Positions 37,164 to 48,841 of a DNA stretch of 64,000 nucleotides are shown piece by piece. Below the pieces are notes generated by a model. The model had not been told where the DNA came from. It did not search any database and worked only from the letters and a program-made list of their open reading frames with translations. The DNA lies in the NCBI GenBank assembly GCA_951230915.1, contig OX579637.1:1116001-1180000 (forward strand), written 5' to 3'. This DNA is from Antitrichia curtipendula (Eukaryota; Streptophyta; Bryopsida; Hypnales; Leucodontaceae). Position numbers and translations under genes: made by a program. How positions within the stretch are numbered: the first letter of the stretch is position 1; each line of letters starts with the position of its first letter.

Positions 37164-37744
37164 AATGCAAGCTAATTTCATATTCATTTCAGAGGCGCAC
37201 GCCTAAGTATGCTTTGGTGTATCTTTCCAAATGAATTGTGGTGATTTCACCTTACTTCACTATACAATTGTCTCTATTTTGCAGAAATCTCTCTATTTGA
37301 ATGCATTGAACATGTCATCCTATATGCTTGTATAATGCTATGGGAATTTCATCTGGAGATCTCTTGATCTCCAATTCCCAATTTCAGTGATGGATTTCAT
37401 ACCTCCATTTTGTTGTGGATCTCAATGCTTCAAACGAAATAAACATGTAGACATGTTAGCATTTGAATTCACAATATTTACACATGGTTTGCAATTTCCA
37501 GAAGTAAATTTGTGGACAAGTATTTCAATCTCTACATCATGAAATCCCTAGATGATGGATTTGTTTCAATGAATAAAACAGCAAAAAACGCACCCTAAAC
37601 GCTTACAATGCCAAAGCGCGTTCTGTTATATGGCTTTTAATATACATATGTGCTCAATTACCTATTATCCTAGCTACTTTCAACATCATGACGGTGATTT
37701 TTTCCATAATGTAGGTTGTAATCATCATGGGATATCTTCCAAAA

Positions 37745-37789
37745 AGTCCAAAATTGGGCCCAAAGTCCAAAAGTAGTTAAACAGGGCAT
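37745..37789 (-). repeat. Element 2 right terminal inverted repeat
   Basis: AGTCCAAAAGTAGTTAAACAG then GGCAT is the reverse complement of the left end with one mismatch. Inside it lie GGGCCC and a second AGTCC copy, a variation on the left hairpin. Confidence 0.9.
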
Positions 37790-40700
37790 TTAGATGTTCT
37801 CTTTCCATTGCAAATTCATGAGCACATTGACAGTGAGGAATTATTTGAACGCCTTATACGAAAACAAGTTGAGTTCCAATAAGACCATGCCCTGTATTTT
37901 AAAATTTTAAAATCCCAAATTTCATGGAATTCACTTAATGAATAAAAGGAAAAACATACATACAAGTTTGAAATTCTCTTTCAATTGCGAATTCATGAGC
38001 ACATTGAGAATGACAAATTTTTGGAACGCCTCATACGAAAACAACTTGAAATCCAATAAGACCATGCCCTGTTTTTTAAAATTTAAAAATCCCAAATGTC
38101 ATGGAACTCACTCATTGGGTCAAAGGAAAAGAATACATACAAAGTTGGAAATTCTCTTTCAATTGCAAATTCATGAGCACGTTGAGAAAGAGGAATTTTT
38201 CTGAATCTCTTATATGAAAACAAGTTGAATTCCAATAAGACTATGGCTTGTATTTAAAAATATTAAAATCCCAAATGTCAAGGAACTCACTTGTTAAGTC
38301 AAAGGAAGAAAATACATACAAGTTGGAAATTCTCTTTCACGTGCAAATTCATGAGCACATTGACATTGTTGAATTTTTTTGAATGCTTCATATGAAAACA
38401 AGTTGAATTCCAATAAGACCATGCCCTGTATTTTAAAATTGTAAAATCCCAATTGTCATGGAATTCACTCAATGAGTTAAAGGAAAGAAATACATACAAG
38501 TTGGACATTCTCATTCATTTGCATACTCATGAGCACATTGACAATGAGGTATTTTACTGAATGCCTAAAATGAAAACAAGTTGAATTCTAATAAGACCAT
38601 GTCCTGTATTATAAAATTTAAAAATCCCAAATGTCATGGAATTCACTCATTGGGTTGAAGGAGAAAGTTACATACGAGTTGGATGTTCTCTTTCCATTGC
38701 AAATTCATGAGCACATTGACAGTGAGGAATTATTTGAACGCCTTATTCGAAAACAAGTTGAGTTCCAATAAGACCATGCCCTGTATTTTAAAATTTTAAA
38801 ATCCCAAATTTCATGGAATTCACTCATTGGGTTAAAGGAAGAAAATACATACGAGTTGGAAATTCTCTTTCAATTGCAAACTCATAAGCGCATTGAGAAT
38901 GACAAAATTTTGGAACTCCTCACACAAAAACATGTTGAATTCTAATAGGACCATGCCCTATATTTTAAAATTTGAAGTAATCAAATGTCATGGAATTCAC
39001 TCATTGAGTTAAAGGAAAAAAATACATACAAGTTGGAAATTCTCTTTCAATTGCAAATTCATGAGCATGTTGAGAAAGAGGAATTTTTCTGAATCTCTTA
39101 TATGAAAACAAGTTGAATTCCAATAAGACTATGGCTTGTATTTTAAAATTTAAAAATCCCAAATGTCATGGAATTCACTTGTTAAATCATAGGAAAAAAA
39201 TACATACAAGTTGGAAATTCTCTTTCACTTGCAAATTCATGAGCACATTGACATTGTTGAATTTTTTTGAATGCTTCATATGAAAACAAGTTGAATTCCA
39301 ATAAGACCATGCCCTGTATTTTAAAATTGTAAAATCCCAATTGTCATGGAATTCACTCAGTAAGTTAAAGGAAAGAAATACATACAAGTTGGACATTCAC
39401 TTTCATTTGCATACTCATGAGCACATTGACAATGAGGAATTTTACTGAATTTCTTATAAGAAAACAAGTTGACTTCCAATAAGACCATGCCCTGTATTTT
39501 AAAATTTTAAAATCCCAAATTTCATGGATTTCACTCAATGAGTAAAAGGTAATACATACATACAAGTTTGAAATTATCTTTCAATTGCGAATTGATGAGC
39601 ACATTGAGAATGACAAATTTTTGGAACACCTGACACGAAAACATGTTGAATTCTAATAGGACCATGCCCTGAATTTTAAAATTTGAAGTAATCAAATATC
39701 ATGGAATTCACTCATTGAGGTAAAGGAAAAAAATACATACAAGTTGGAAATTCTCTTTCAATTGCAAATTCATGAGCACATTGAGAAAGAGGAGTTTTAC
39801 TGAATCTCTTATATGAAAACCAGTTGAATTCCAATAAGACCATGCCTTGTATTTGAAAATTTTAAAATCCCAAATGTCATGGAATTCACTCATTGGGTTA
39901 AATGAAAAAAATACATACAAGCTGGAAATTCTCTTTCCATTGCAAATTCATGAGCACATTGACAATGAGGAATTTTACTGAATCTCTAATATGAGAACAA
40001 GTTGAATTCCAATAAGACCGTGCTCTGTATTTTAAAATTGTAAAAAATCCCAATTGTCATAGAATTCACTAAGTAAGTTAAAGGAAAGAAATACATACAA
40101 GTTGGGCATTCTCTTTCATTTGCATACTCATGAGCACATTGACAATGAAGAATTTTACTAAATGCCTGAAATGAAAACAAGTTGAATTCCATTAAGACCA
40201 TGCCCTCTCTTTTAAAATTTTAAAATCCCAATTGTCATGGAATTCACTCATTGGGTTAAAGGAAAGAAATACATACGAGTTGGGAATCCTCTTTCAATTC
40301 CAAATTCATGAGCGCATTGAGATTGAGGAATTCCTTTGATTGCCTTATATGAAAACAAGTTGAATTTCAATAAGACCATGCCTTGTATTTTAAGATTGAC
40401 GTAATCAAATGTCATGGAATTCATTCATTGCGTGAAAAGAAGAAAATCCATTGAAGTTGGAATTTTCTTTCAGTTGCAAATTCATGAGCACATTGAGAAA
40501 GAGGAATTTTTTTGAACGCTTTATATGAAAACAAGTTGAATTCCAATAAGACCATGCCCTGTATTTTAAAATTTCAAAATCCAATATTTCATGGAATTCA
40601 CTTATTGAATTAAAGGAAAAGAATACATACAAGTTGGAAATTTTCTTTCAATTGCAAATTCATGAGCACATTGAGAAAGAGGAATTTTACTGAATCTCTT

Positions 40701-43700
40701 ATATGAAAACAAGTTGAATTCCAATAAGACCATGCCCTGTATTTTAAAATTTTAAAATCCCAAATGTCATGGATTTCACTCATTGGATTAAAGGAAAGAA
40801 ATACATACGAGTTGGAAATTCTCATTCAATTGCCAATTCATGAGCACATTGAGAATGGGGAATTTTACTGCATCTCTTATATGAAAACCAGTTGAATTCC
40901 AATAAGACCATGCCCTGTATTTTAAAATTTTAAAATCCCAAATGTCATGGATTTCACTCATTGGGTTAAAGGAAAGAAATACATACGAGTTGGAAATTCT
41001 CATTCAATTGCCAATTCATGAGCACATTGAGAATGGAGAATTTTATTGAATCTCTTATATGAAAACCAGTTGAATTCCAATAAGACCATGCCTTGTATAA
41101 TAGAATTAGAAAACCCCGAATGTCATAATGTTCACGCATTGAGCTAAAGGAAAAAAATACCTACAAGTTCAAAAATCTCTTTCAATTGCAAATTCATGAG
41201 CGCATTGACAGTGAGGAATTTTACTGAATCTCTTATATGAAAACTAGGTGAATTTCAATAAGACCATGCCTTGTATTTGAAAATTTTAAAATCCCAAATG
41301 TCATGGAATTCACTCATTGGGTTAAATGAAAAAAATACATACGAGCTGGAAATTCTCTTTCCATTGCAAATTCATGAGCACATTGACAATGAAGAATTTT
41401 ACTGAATGTCTTTTATGAAAACAAGTTGAATTCCAATAAGACCGTGCTCTGTATTTTAAAATTGTAAAAAATCCCAATTGTCATGGAGTTCACTCAATAA
41501 GTTTAAGGAAAGAAATACATAAAAGTTGGAAATTCTCTTTCATTTGCATACTCATGAGCACATTGACAATGAAGAATTTTACTGAATGCCTGAAATGAAA
41601 ACAAGTTGAATTCTAATAAGACCATGCCTTGTATTTTAAAATTTTAAAATCCCAAATGTCATGGATTTCACTCATTGGGTTAAAGGAATAAAATACATAC
41701 GAGTTGGAAATTCTCTTTCAGTTGCAATTTCATGAGCGCATTGAGAATAAGGAATTCCTTTGAATGCCTTATATGAAAACAAGTTGAATTCATATAAGAC
41801 CATGCCCTATATTTTAAAATTTTAAAATCCCAAATGTCATGGAATTCACTCATTTACTGAACCGAAAAAAATACATACCAGCTGAACATTCTCTTTCATT
41901 AGCAAATTCATGAGCACATTGACAATGAGGAATTTTACTGCATGTCCTATATGAAAACAAGTTGAATTCCATTAAGACCATGCCCTGTATTATAAAATTT
42001 AAAAATCCCGAATGTCATGGAATTCACTCATAGGGTTATAGGGAAAAAATACATACGTGTTGGAAATTCTCTTTCCATTGCAAACTCATGAGCACATTGA
42101 TAATGAAAATTTTTACTGAATGTCTTATATGAAGTCAAGTTGACTTCCAATAAGACCATGCCCTGTATTTTAAAGTTTTAAAATCCTAAATGTCGTGGAG
42201 TTTACTCATTGAGTTAAAAGAAAAAAAAACATACAAGTTGGACATTCTCCTTCATTAGCAAATTCATGAGCACATTGACAATGGGGAATTTTACTAAATC
42301 TCTTATACAAAAACATGTTGACTTCCACTTAGACCATGCCCTGTATTTTAAAGTTCTAAAATCCTAAATGTCGTGGAGTTCACTCATTGAGTGAACCAAA
42401 AAAAACACATACAAGTTGGACATTCTCCTTCATTAGCAAATTCATGAGCACATTAACAATGAAGAATTTTACTGAATGTCTTTTATGAAAACAAGTTGAA
42501 TTCCAATAAGACCATGCTCTGTATTTTTAAAATTGTAAAAAATCCCAATTGTCATGGAATTCACTCAATAAGTTTAAGGAAAGAAATACATAAAAGTTGG
42601 AAATTCTCTTTCATTTGCATACTCATGAGCACATTGACAATGAGGAATTTTACTGAATGCCTGAAATGAAAACAAGTTGAATTCTAATAAGACCATGCCT
42701 TGTATTTTAAAATTTTAAAATCCCAAATGTCATGGATTTCACTCATTGGGTTAAAGGAATAAAATACATACGAGTTGGAAATTCTTTTTCAGTTGCAATT
42801 TCATGAGCGCATTGAGAATAAAGAATTCCTTTGAACGCCTTATATGAAAACAAGTTGAATTCATATAAGACCATGCCCTGTATTTTAAAATTTTAAAATC
42901 CCAAATGTCATGGAATTCACTCACTGAATGAACCGAAAAAAATACATACAAGTTGGACATTCTCTTTCATTAGCAAATTCATGAGCACATTGACACTAAG
43001 GAATTTTACTGCATCTCTTGTATGGAGAGAAGTTGAATTCCATTAAGACCATGCCCTGTATTATAAAATTTAAAAATCCCGAATGTCATGGAATTCACTC
43101 ATAGGGTTATAGGGAAAAAATACATACGAGTTGGAAATTCTCTTTCAGTTGCAAATTCGTGAGCACATTGACAGTGAGGAATTATTTGAACGCCTTATAC
43201 GAAAGCAAGTTGAATTCCATTAACACCATGCCCTGTATTTTAAACTTTTAAAATCCCAAATGTCATAGAATTCACTCTTTGGGTTAAAGGAAAGAAGTAC
43301 ATACGAGTTGGGAATTCTCATTCTATTGCAAATTCATGAGCACATTGACAATGGGGAATTTAACTAAATCTCTTATATGAAAACATGTTGACTTCCAATT
43401 AGACCATGCCTTGTAATTTAAAATTTAAAAATCCCAAATGTCATGGAATTCACTCATTGGGTTGAAGGAAAAAATTACATACAAGTTGGAAAGTCTCTTT
43501 CAATTGCAAATTCATGAGCACATTGAGAATGGGGAATTTTACTGGATCTCTTATATGAAACCAGTTGAATTCCAATAAGACCATGCCCTGTATTTTAAAA
43601 TTTTAAAATCCCAAATGTCATGGAATTCACTCATTGGGTTAAAGGAAAGAAATACATACGAGTTGGGAATTCTATTTCAATTCCAAATTCATGAGCACAT

Positions 43701-46700
43701 TGACAATAAAGAATTTTACTGAATCTCTTGTATGGAGACCAGTTGATTTCCAATAAGACCATGCCCTGTATTTTTAAATTTAAAAATCCCAAATGTCATG
43801 GAACTCACTCATTGGGTTAAAGGATAGAAATACATACAAGTTGGACATTCTCTTTCATTTGCATACTCATGAGCACATTGACAATGGGGAATTTTACTAA
43901 AACTCTTATATGAAAACAAGTTGAATTCCAATAAGACCATGCCCAGTATTTTAAAATTTTAATATCCCAAATGTCATGGATTTCACTCATTGGGTTAAAG
44001 GAAAGAAATACATACGAGTGGGAAATTCTCATTCAATTGCCAATTCATGAGCACATTGAGAATGGGAAATTTTACTGAATCATTTGTATGGAGACTAGTT
44101 GATTTCCAATAAGACCATGCCCTGTATTTTTAAATTTAAAAATCCCAAATGTCATGGAATTCACTCATTGCGTTAAATGAAAAAAATACATACGAGTTGG
44201 AAATTCTCTTTCCATTGCAAATTCATGAGCACATTGACAGTGAGGAATTATTTGAACGCCTCATACAAAAACAAGTTGAGTTCCAATAAGACCATGCCCT
44301 GTATTTTAAAATTTTAAAATCCCAAATTTCATGGAATTCACTGAATGAGTAAAAGGAAAAACATACATACAAGTTTGAAATTCTCTTTCAATTGCCAGTT
44401 CATGAGCACATTGAGAATGACAAAATTTTGGAACGCCTCACACGAAAACATGTTGAATTCTAATAGGACCATGCCCTGTATTTTAAAATTTGAAGTAATC
44501 AAATATCATGGAATTCACTCATTGAGTTAAAGTAAAAAAATACATACAAGTTGGAAATTCTCTATCAATTGCAAATCCATGAGCACATTGACGATGAGGA
44601 ATTTTACTGAATCTCTTATAGGAAAACAAGTTGAATTCCAATAAGACCTTGCCCTGTATTTTAAAATTTAAAAATCCCAAATGTCATGGAATTCACTCAT
44701 TCGGTTATAGGAAAAAAATACATACGAGTTGGGAATTCTCTTTTTGTTGCAATATTATGAGCGCATTGGGAATAAGGAATTCCTTTGAACGCCTTATATG
44801 AAAACAAGTTGATTTCTAGTAAGACCATGCCCTGTATTTCAAAAATTTTAAATCCCAAATGTCATGGAATTCACTCATTGGATTAAATGGAAAAAATACA
44901 TACGAGTTGGAAATTCTCTTTCAATTGCAAATTCATGAGCACATTGACAATGAGGAATTTTACTGAATCTCTTGTATGAAAACAACTTGAATTCCAATAA
45001 GACCATGTCTTGTATGATAAAATTTAAAGATCCCAAATGTCATGGAATTCACTCATTGGGTTAAAGGAAAGAAATACACACGAGTTGGAAATTCTCTTTC
45101 AGCTGCAAATTCATGAGCACATTGACAATGAGGAATTTTATTGAATCTCTTATACGAAAACAGGTTAACTTTCAATGAGACCATGCCTTGTATTTTAAAA
45201 TTTAAGGATCGCAAATGTCATGGAATTCACTCGTTGGGTCAAAGGAAAAAAATACATACAAGTTGGGAATTCTCTTTCCATTGCAAATTCATGAGTACAA
45301 TGACAATGAGGAATTTTACTGAATCTCTTTTATGGAAACAAGTTGAATTCCAATAAGACCATGCCCTGTATTTTAAAATTTTAAAATCCCAATTGTCATG
45401 GAAATCACTCATTGAGCTAAAAGAAAAAATTACATACGAGTTGGAAATTCTCTTTCAATTGCAAATCATGAGCACATAGACAATGAGGAATTTTACTGAA
45501 TCTCTTATATCAAAATAAGTTGAATTCCAGTAAGACCATGCCTTGTATTTTAAAATTTTAAAATCCCAAATTTCGTGGAACTCACTACTTGAATTAACCA
45601 AAAAAAATTACATACAAATTGGACATTGTCTTTCATTAGCAAATTCATGAGCACATCGACAATGAGGAATTTTACTGAATCTCTTATATGATAACAAGTC
45701 TAATTCCATTAAGACCATGCCCTGTATTTTAAAATTTTAAAATCCCAAATTTCATGGAATTCACTCATCGGGTTAAAGGAAGAAATTACATACAAGTTAG
45801 AAATTTTATTTCAATTGCAAATTCATAAGTACATTGACAATGAGGAATTTTACTGAACCTCCTATATGAAAACAAATTGACCTCCAATAAGTCCAGGCCC
45901 TGTATTTCAAAATTTCAAAATCCCAAATGTCATGGAATTCACTCATTGGGTTAAAGGAAAAAAATACATACGAGTTGGAAATTCTCTTTCAATTGCAAAT
46001 TCATGAGCACATTGACAATGGAGAATCTTACTGAATCTCTTGTATGAAAACAAGTTGACTTCCAATAAGACCATGCCCTGTATTTTAAAATTTTAAAATC
46101 CCAAATGTCATGGAATTCACTCATTGGCTTAAAGGGAAAAAATACATACGTGTTGGAAATTCTCTTTCAATTGCAAATTTATGAGCACATTGACACTGGG
46201 GAATTTTACTAAATCACTTATATGAAAACAAGTTGAATTCCAATAAGACCATGCCCTGTATTTTCAAATTTAAAAATCCCAATTGTCATGGAATTCACTC
46301 ATTGAGCTAAAAGAAAAAATTATATACGGGTTGGAAATTCTCTTTCAATTGCAAATCATGAGCACATGGACAATGAGGAATTCTTTTGAACGCCTTATAT
46401 GAAATCAAGTTGAATTCCAATAAGACCATGCCCTGCATTTTAATGTTTAGAAATCCCAAATGTCATGGAACTCACTCGTTGGGTCAAAGGAAAAAAATAC
46501 ATACAAGTTGGAAATTCTCTTTTAATTGCAAATTCATGAGCACATTGACAATGAGGAAATTTTACTGAATCTCTTATATGAAAACAAGCTGAATTCCAAT
46601 TTGATCATGCCCTGTATTTTAGAATGTTAAAATCCCAAATGTCATGGAGTACAATCAATGGGTTAAAGGACGAAAATACATACGAGTTGGGAATTCTCTT

Positions 46701-48040
46701 TCAATTGCAAATTCACGAGCACATTGGCAATGAGGAATTTTACTGAATGTCTTATATAAAAACAAGTTGAATTCCAATAAAACCATGCCCTATATTTTAG
46801 AGTTTAAAAATCCCGAATGTCATGGAATTCACTCATTGAGTGAACAAAAAAAAATACATACAAATTGGACATTCTCTTTCATTTGCATACTTCTGAGCAC
46901 ATTGGCAATGAGGAACTTTATTGAATGCCTGAAATAAAAACAAATTGAATTCCATTAAGACCATGCCCTATATTTTAAAATTTAAAGTAATCAAATGTCA
47001 TGGAACTCACTTGTTAAGTTGAAGGAAAAAAATACATACAAGTTGGAAATTCTCTTTCAATTGCAAATTCATGAGCGCATTGAGAATAAGGAATTTCTTT
47101 GGTTGCCTTATCTGAAAACAAGTTGACTTCCAATAAGACCATGCCCTGTATTTGAAAATTTTAAAATCCCAAATGTTATGGAACTCAATTGTTGGGTCAA
47201 AGGATATAAATACATATAAGTTGGATTTTCTCTTTCAATTGCAAATTCATAAGCGCATTGAGAATAAGGAGTTTCTTTGAACGCCTCCTATTAAAACAAG
47301 TTGATTTCCAATAAGACCAAGCCCTGTATTTTAAAATTTTAAAATCCTAAATGTCATGGAATTCACTCATTGGGTTAAAGGAAAGAAATACATACGAGTT
47401 GGAAATTCTCTTTCAATTGCAAACTCATGAGCACATTGACAATGTGGAATTTTACTGAATGCCTTATATAAAGACAAGTTGAATTCCAATCAGACCATGC
47501 CTTGTATTTTAAAATTTTAAAATCCCAAATGTCATGGAACTCACTCGTTGGGTCAAAAGAAAAAATTACATACGAGTTGGATATTCTCTTTCAATTGCAA
47601 ATTCATGAGCACATTGAGAATGAGGAATTCCTTTGAACGCCTTATATGAAATCAAGTTGAATTCCAATAAGACCATACCTTGTATTTTAAAATTTTAAAA
47701 TCCCAAATGTCATGGAACTCACTCGTTGGATCAAAGGAAGAAAATACATACAAGTTGGAAATTCTCTTTCAATCTAAATTTATGAGCACATTGACGATGA
47801 GGAATTTTACTGAATCTCTTAAATGAAAACAAGTTGAATTCCAATAAGACCATGCCCTGTATTTGAAAATTTAAAAATCCCAAATGTCATGGAATTCACT
47901 CATTAGGTTAAAGGAAAAAAATACATACGAGTTGGAAGTTCTCTTTCAATTGCAAATTCATGAGCGCATTGAGAATAAGGAATTTCTTTGATTGCCTTAT
48001 ATGAAAACAAGTTGATTTTCAATAAGACCATGCCCTGTAT
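37790..48040 (+). repeat. Satellite array, about 178-bp unit, about 57 copies
   Basis: Head-to-tail units with period close to 178 bp (AATTCCAATAAGACCATG recurs near 37870, 38049, 38229, 38407, 38583, 38761 and onward). Landmarks per unit are ATACATACRAGTTGG, TTGCAAATTCATGAGCACATTG and TGTCATGGAATTCACTCATT. Neighbouring units differ by 10-20%, with higher-order similarity between some blocks. A minus-strand frame of about 70 codons recurs in many units and is a by-product of the repeat. I see no CENP-B-like box. The location and size suit a centromeric or pericentromeric satellite. Confidence 0.92.
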
Positions 48041-48280
48041 TAACACTATATTCATTATTTTGAGAGGTTTGGACCCTCTCATTATAATGTTTCCCGTCTA
48101 GTCTCCCAAAATTGAATGTTAGTTTTAGCTAATTTAGGTTGCTTATCCCTAACCTTATTAATTCTGAAGCACAATTTTCATTAAAATGAGAGTTTTTTTT
48201 AATTAGGGAGTCCTGTAGTATATCTTGCTACTTGTAACAGTAGTCCTTTGACTCTTATAACTGAAGATCATGTTATATTT

Positions 48281-48440
48281 GAACACCAAGTCATGACCTC
48301 CGCGGTTGGTTGTAAGGAGTTGTTTATCTCATCAAGGGGGTCCGGGTTCAATTCCTTTGAATTCGTATGAGCGCATGAAAAAAACACATGACTTGGTGAA
48401 GCTAAGTGAGCATCGCAGGCAGGAAATTTGTAACAACCAA
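48281..48440 (+). repeat. tRNA-derived SINE-like segment in element 3
   Basis: Homologous to 11815-11975 in element 1. The B-box-like part here is GGGTTCAATTCC at about 48346, with GGTTGGTTGTAAGGAG upstream as a possible A-box. It lies between the element's left end and the transposase 3' end, as in element 1, so it was inherited as part of the element. Confidence 0.4.
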
Positions 48441-48841
48441 TTGACCCCCCTACCCAAAATGTGAAAGTACTTAACATGTTAAGAAAATATAAATAGTGGA
48501 TATACCCACTATTCTTTTGTTTCAAATCAAAGTAGGATTTCGAAAAACATAAACACAGAATATATAAACAAAAAAGAAATTGATTGAATAATAGTGAAAA
48601 CAAAATAATATAATTTTGTTTTCATATATGTATACTATATGTAAGTACAACTTCTTAGTAAATAAAGCACATATTACTACAAATAGATATACAATAACAA
48701 ACAATAAATAATATAAAACCAATCAACTAAAACGTAATTCATCTACTCTAACATTTAAATACCATTTGTTGTAGGAAACATGACAATGTGCTACAACATT
48801 ACTAAAAAATGTGCTTCACATATGCTACATGTCTTTGGATA
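48441..48841. other. Element 3 left flank, no gene
   Basis: AT-rich 3' flank of the transposase pseudogene; nothing further seen. Confidence 0.4.

Larger units (their letters stand above)
28717..37740. repeat. Private palindrome of element 2, right set
   Basis: About 23 copies. The densest group is in the first gene B intron: 29023-29042, about 29158, about 29255, 29352-29371 (perfect 20-bp palindrome), 29391-29410 and 29494-29513. Others lie in later introns (about 30967, 31088, 32883), inside coding sequence (33714-33734 and 34033-34052) and in the 3' arm (about 35309, 35493, 35965, 36195, 36262, 36640, 37347, 37535, 37722). Confidence 0.88.
18442..37789. mobile_element. Element 2: 19.3-kb DUF7869 transposon
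   Basis: Bounded by inverted repeats of about 26 bp: left from 18442 ATGCCCTATTTAACTAC then TTTTGGACT, right the reverse complement ending at 37789 (ATGCCCTGTTTAAC when read inward), with one mismatch. Outside, the satellite unit is broken exactly: it ends in AAGTTGG on the left and resumes as ATGTTCTCTTTCC on the right. A possible 4-bp target duplication is TTGG (18438-18441) and TTAG (37790-37793), one transition apart. Cargo: gene A (transposase, minus) and gene B (plus) transcribed divergently, an orphan exon, and 35-40 palindromes. The left end shared with element 4 includes a small hairpin, TTTGGACT then AGTCCAGAA. Confidence 0.88.

Noticed and set aside
18524..37740. GATC in the element 2 palindrome as a bacterial Dam or restriction signature
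   Set aside because: The rest of the sequence is plainly eukaryotic, and the conserved symmetry extends well beyond GATC.
38299..46568. Recurrent 60-71 codon open frames, many on the minus strand, with similar proteins
   Set aside because: They repeat with the 178-bp satellite period and vary with its sequence; they are repeat artefacts, not a gene family.
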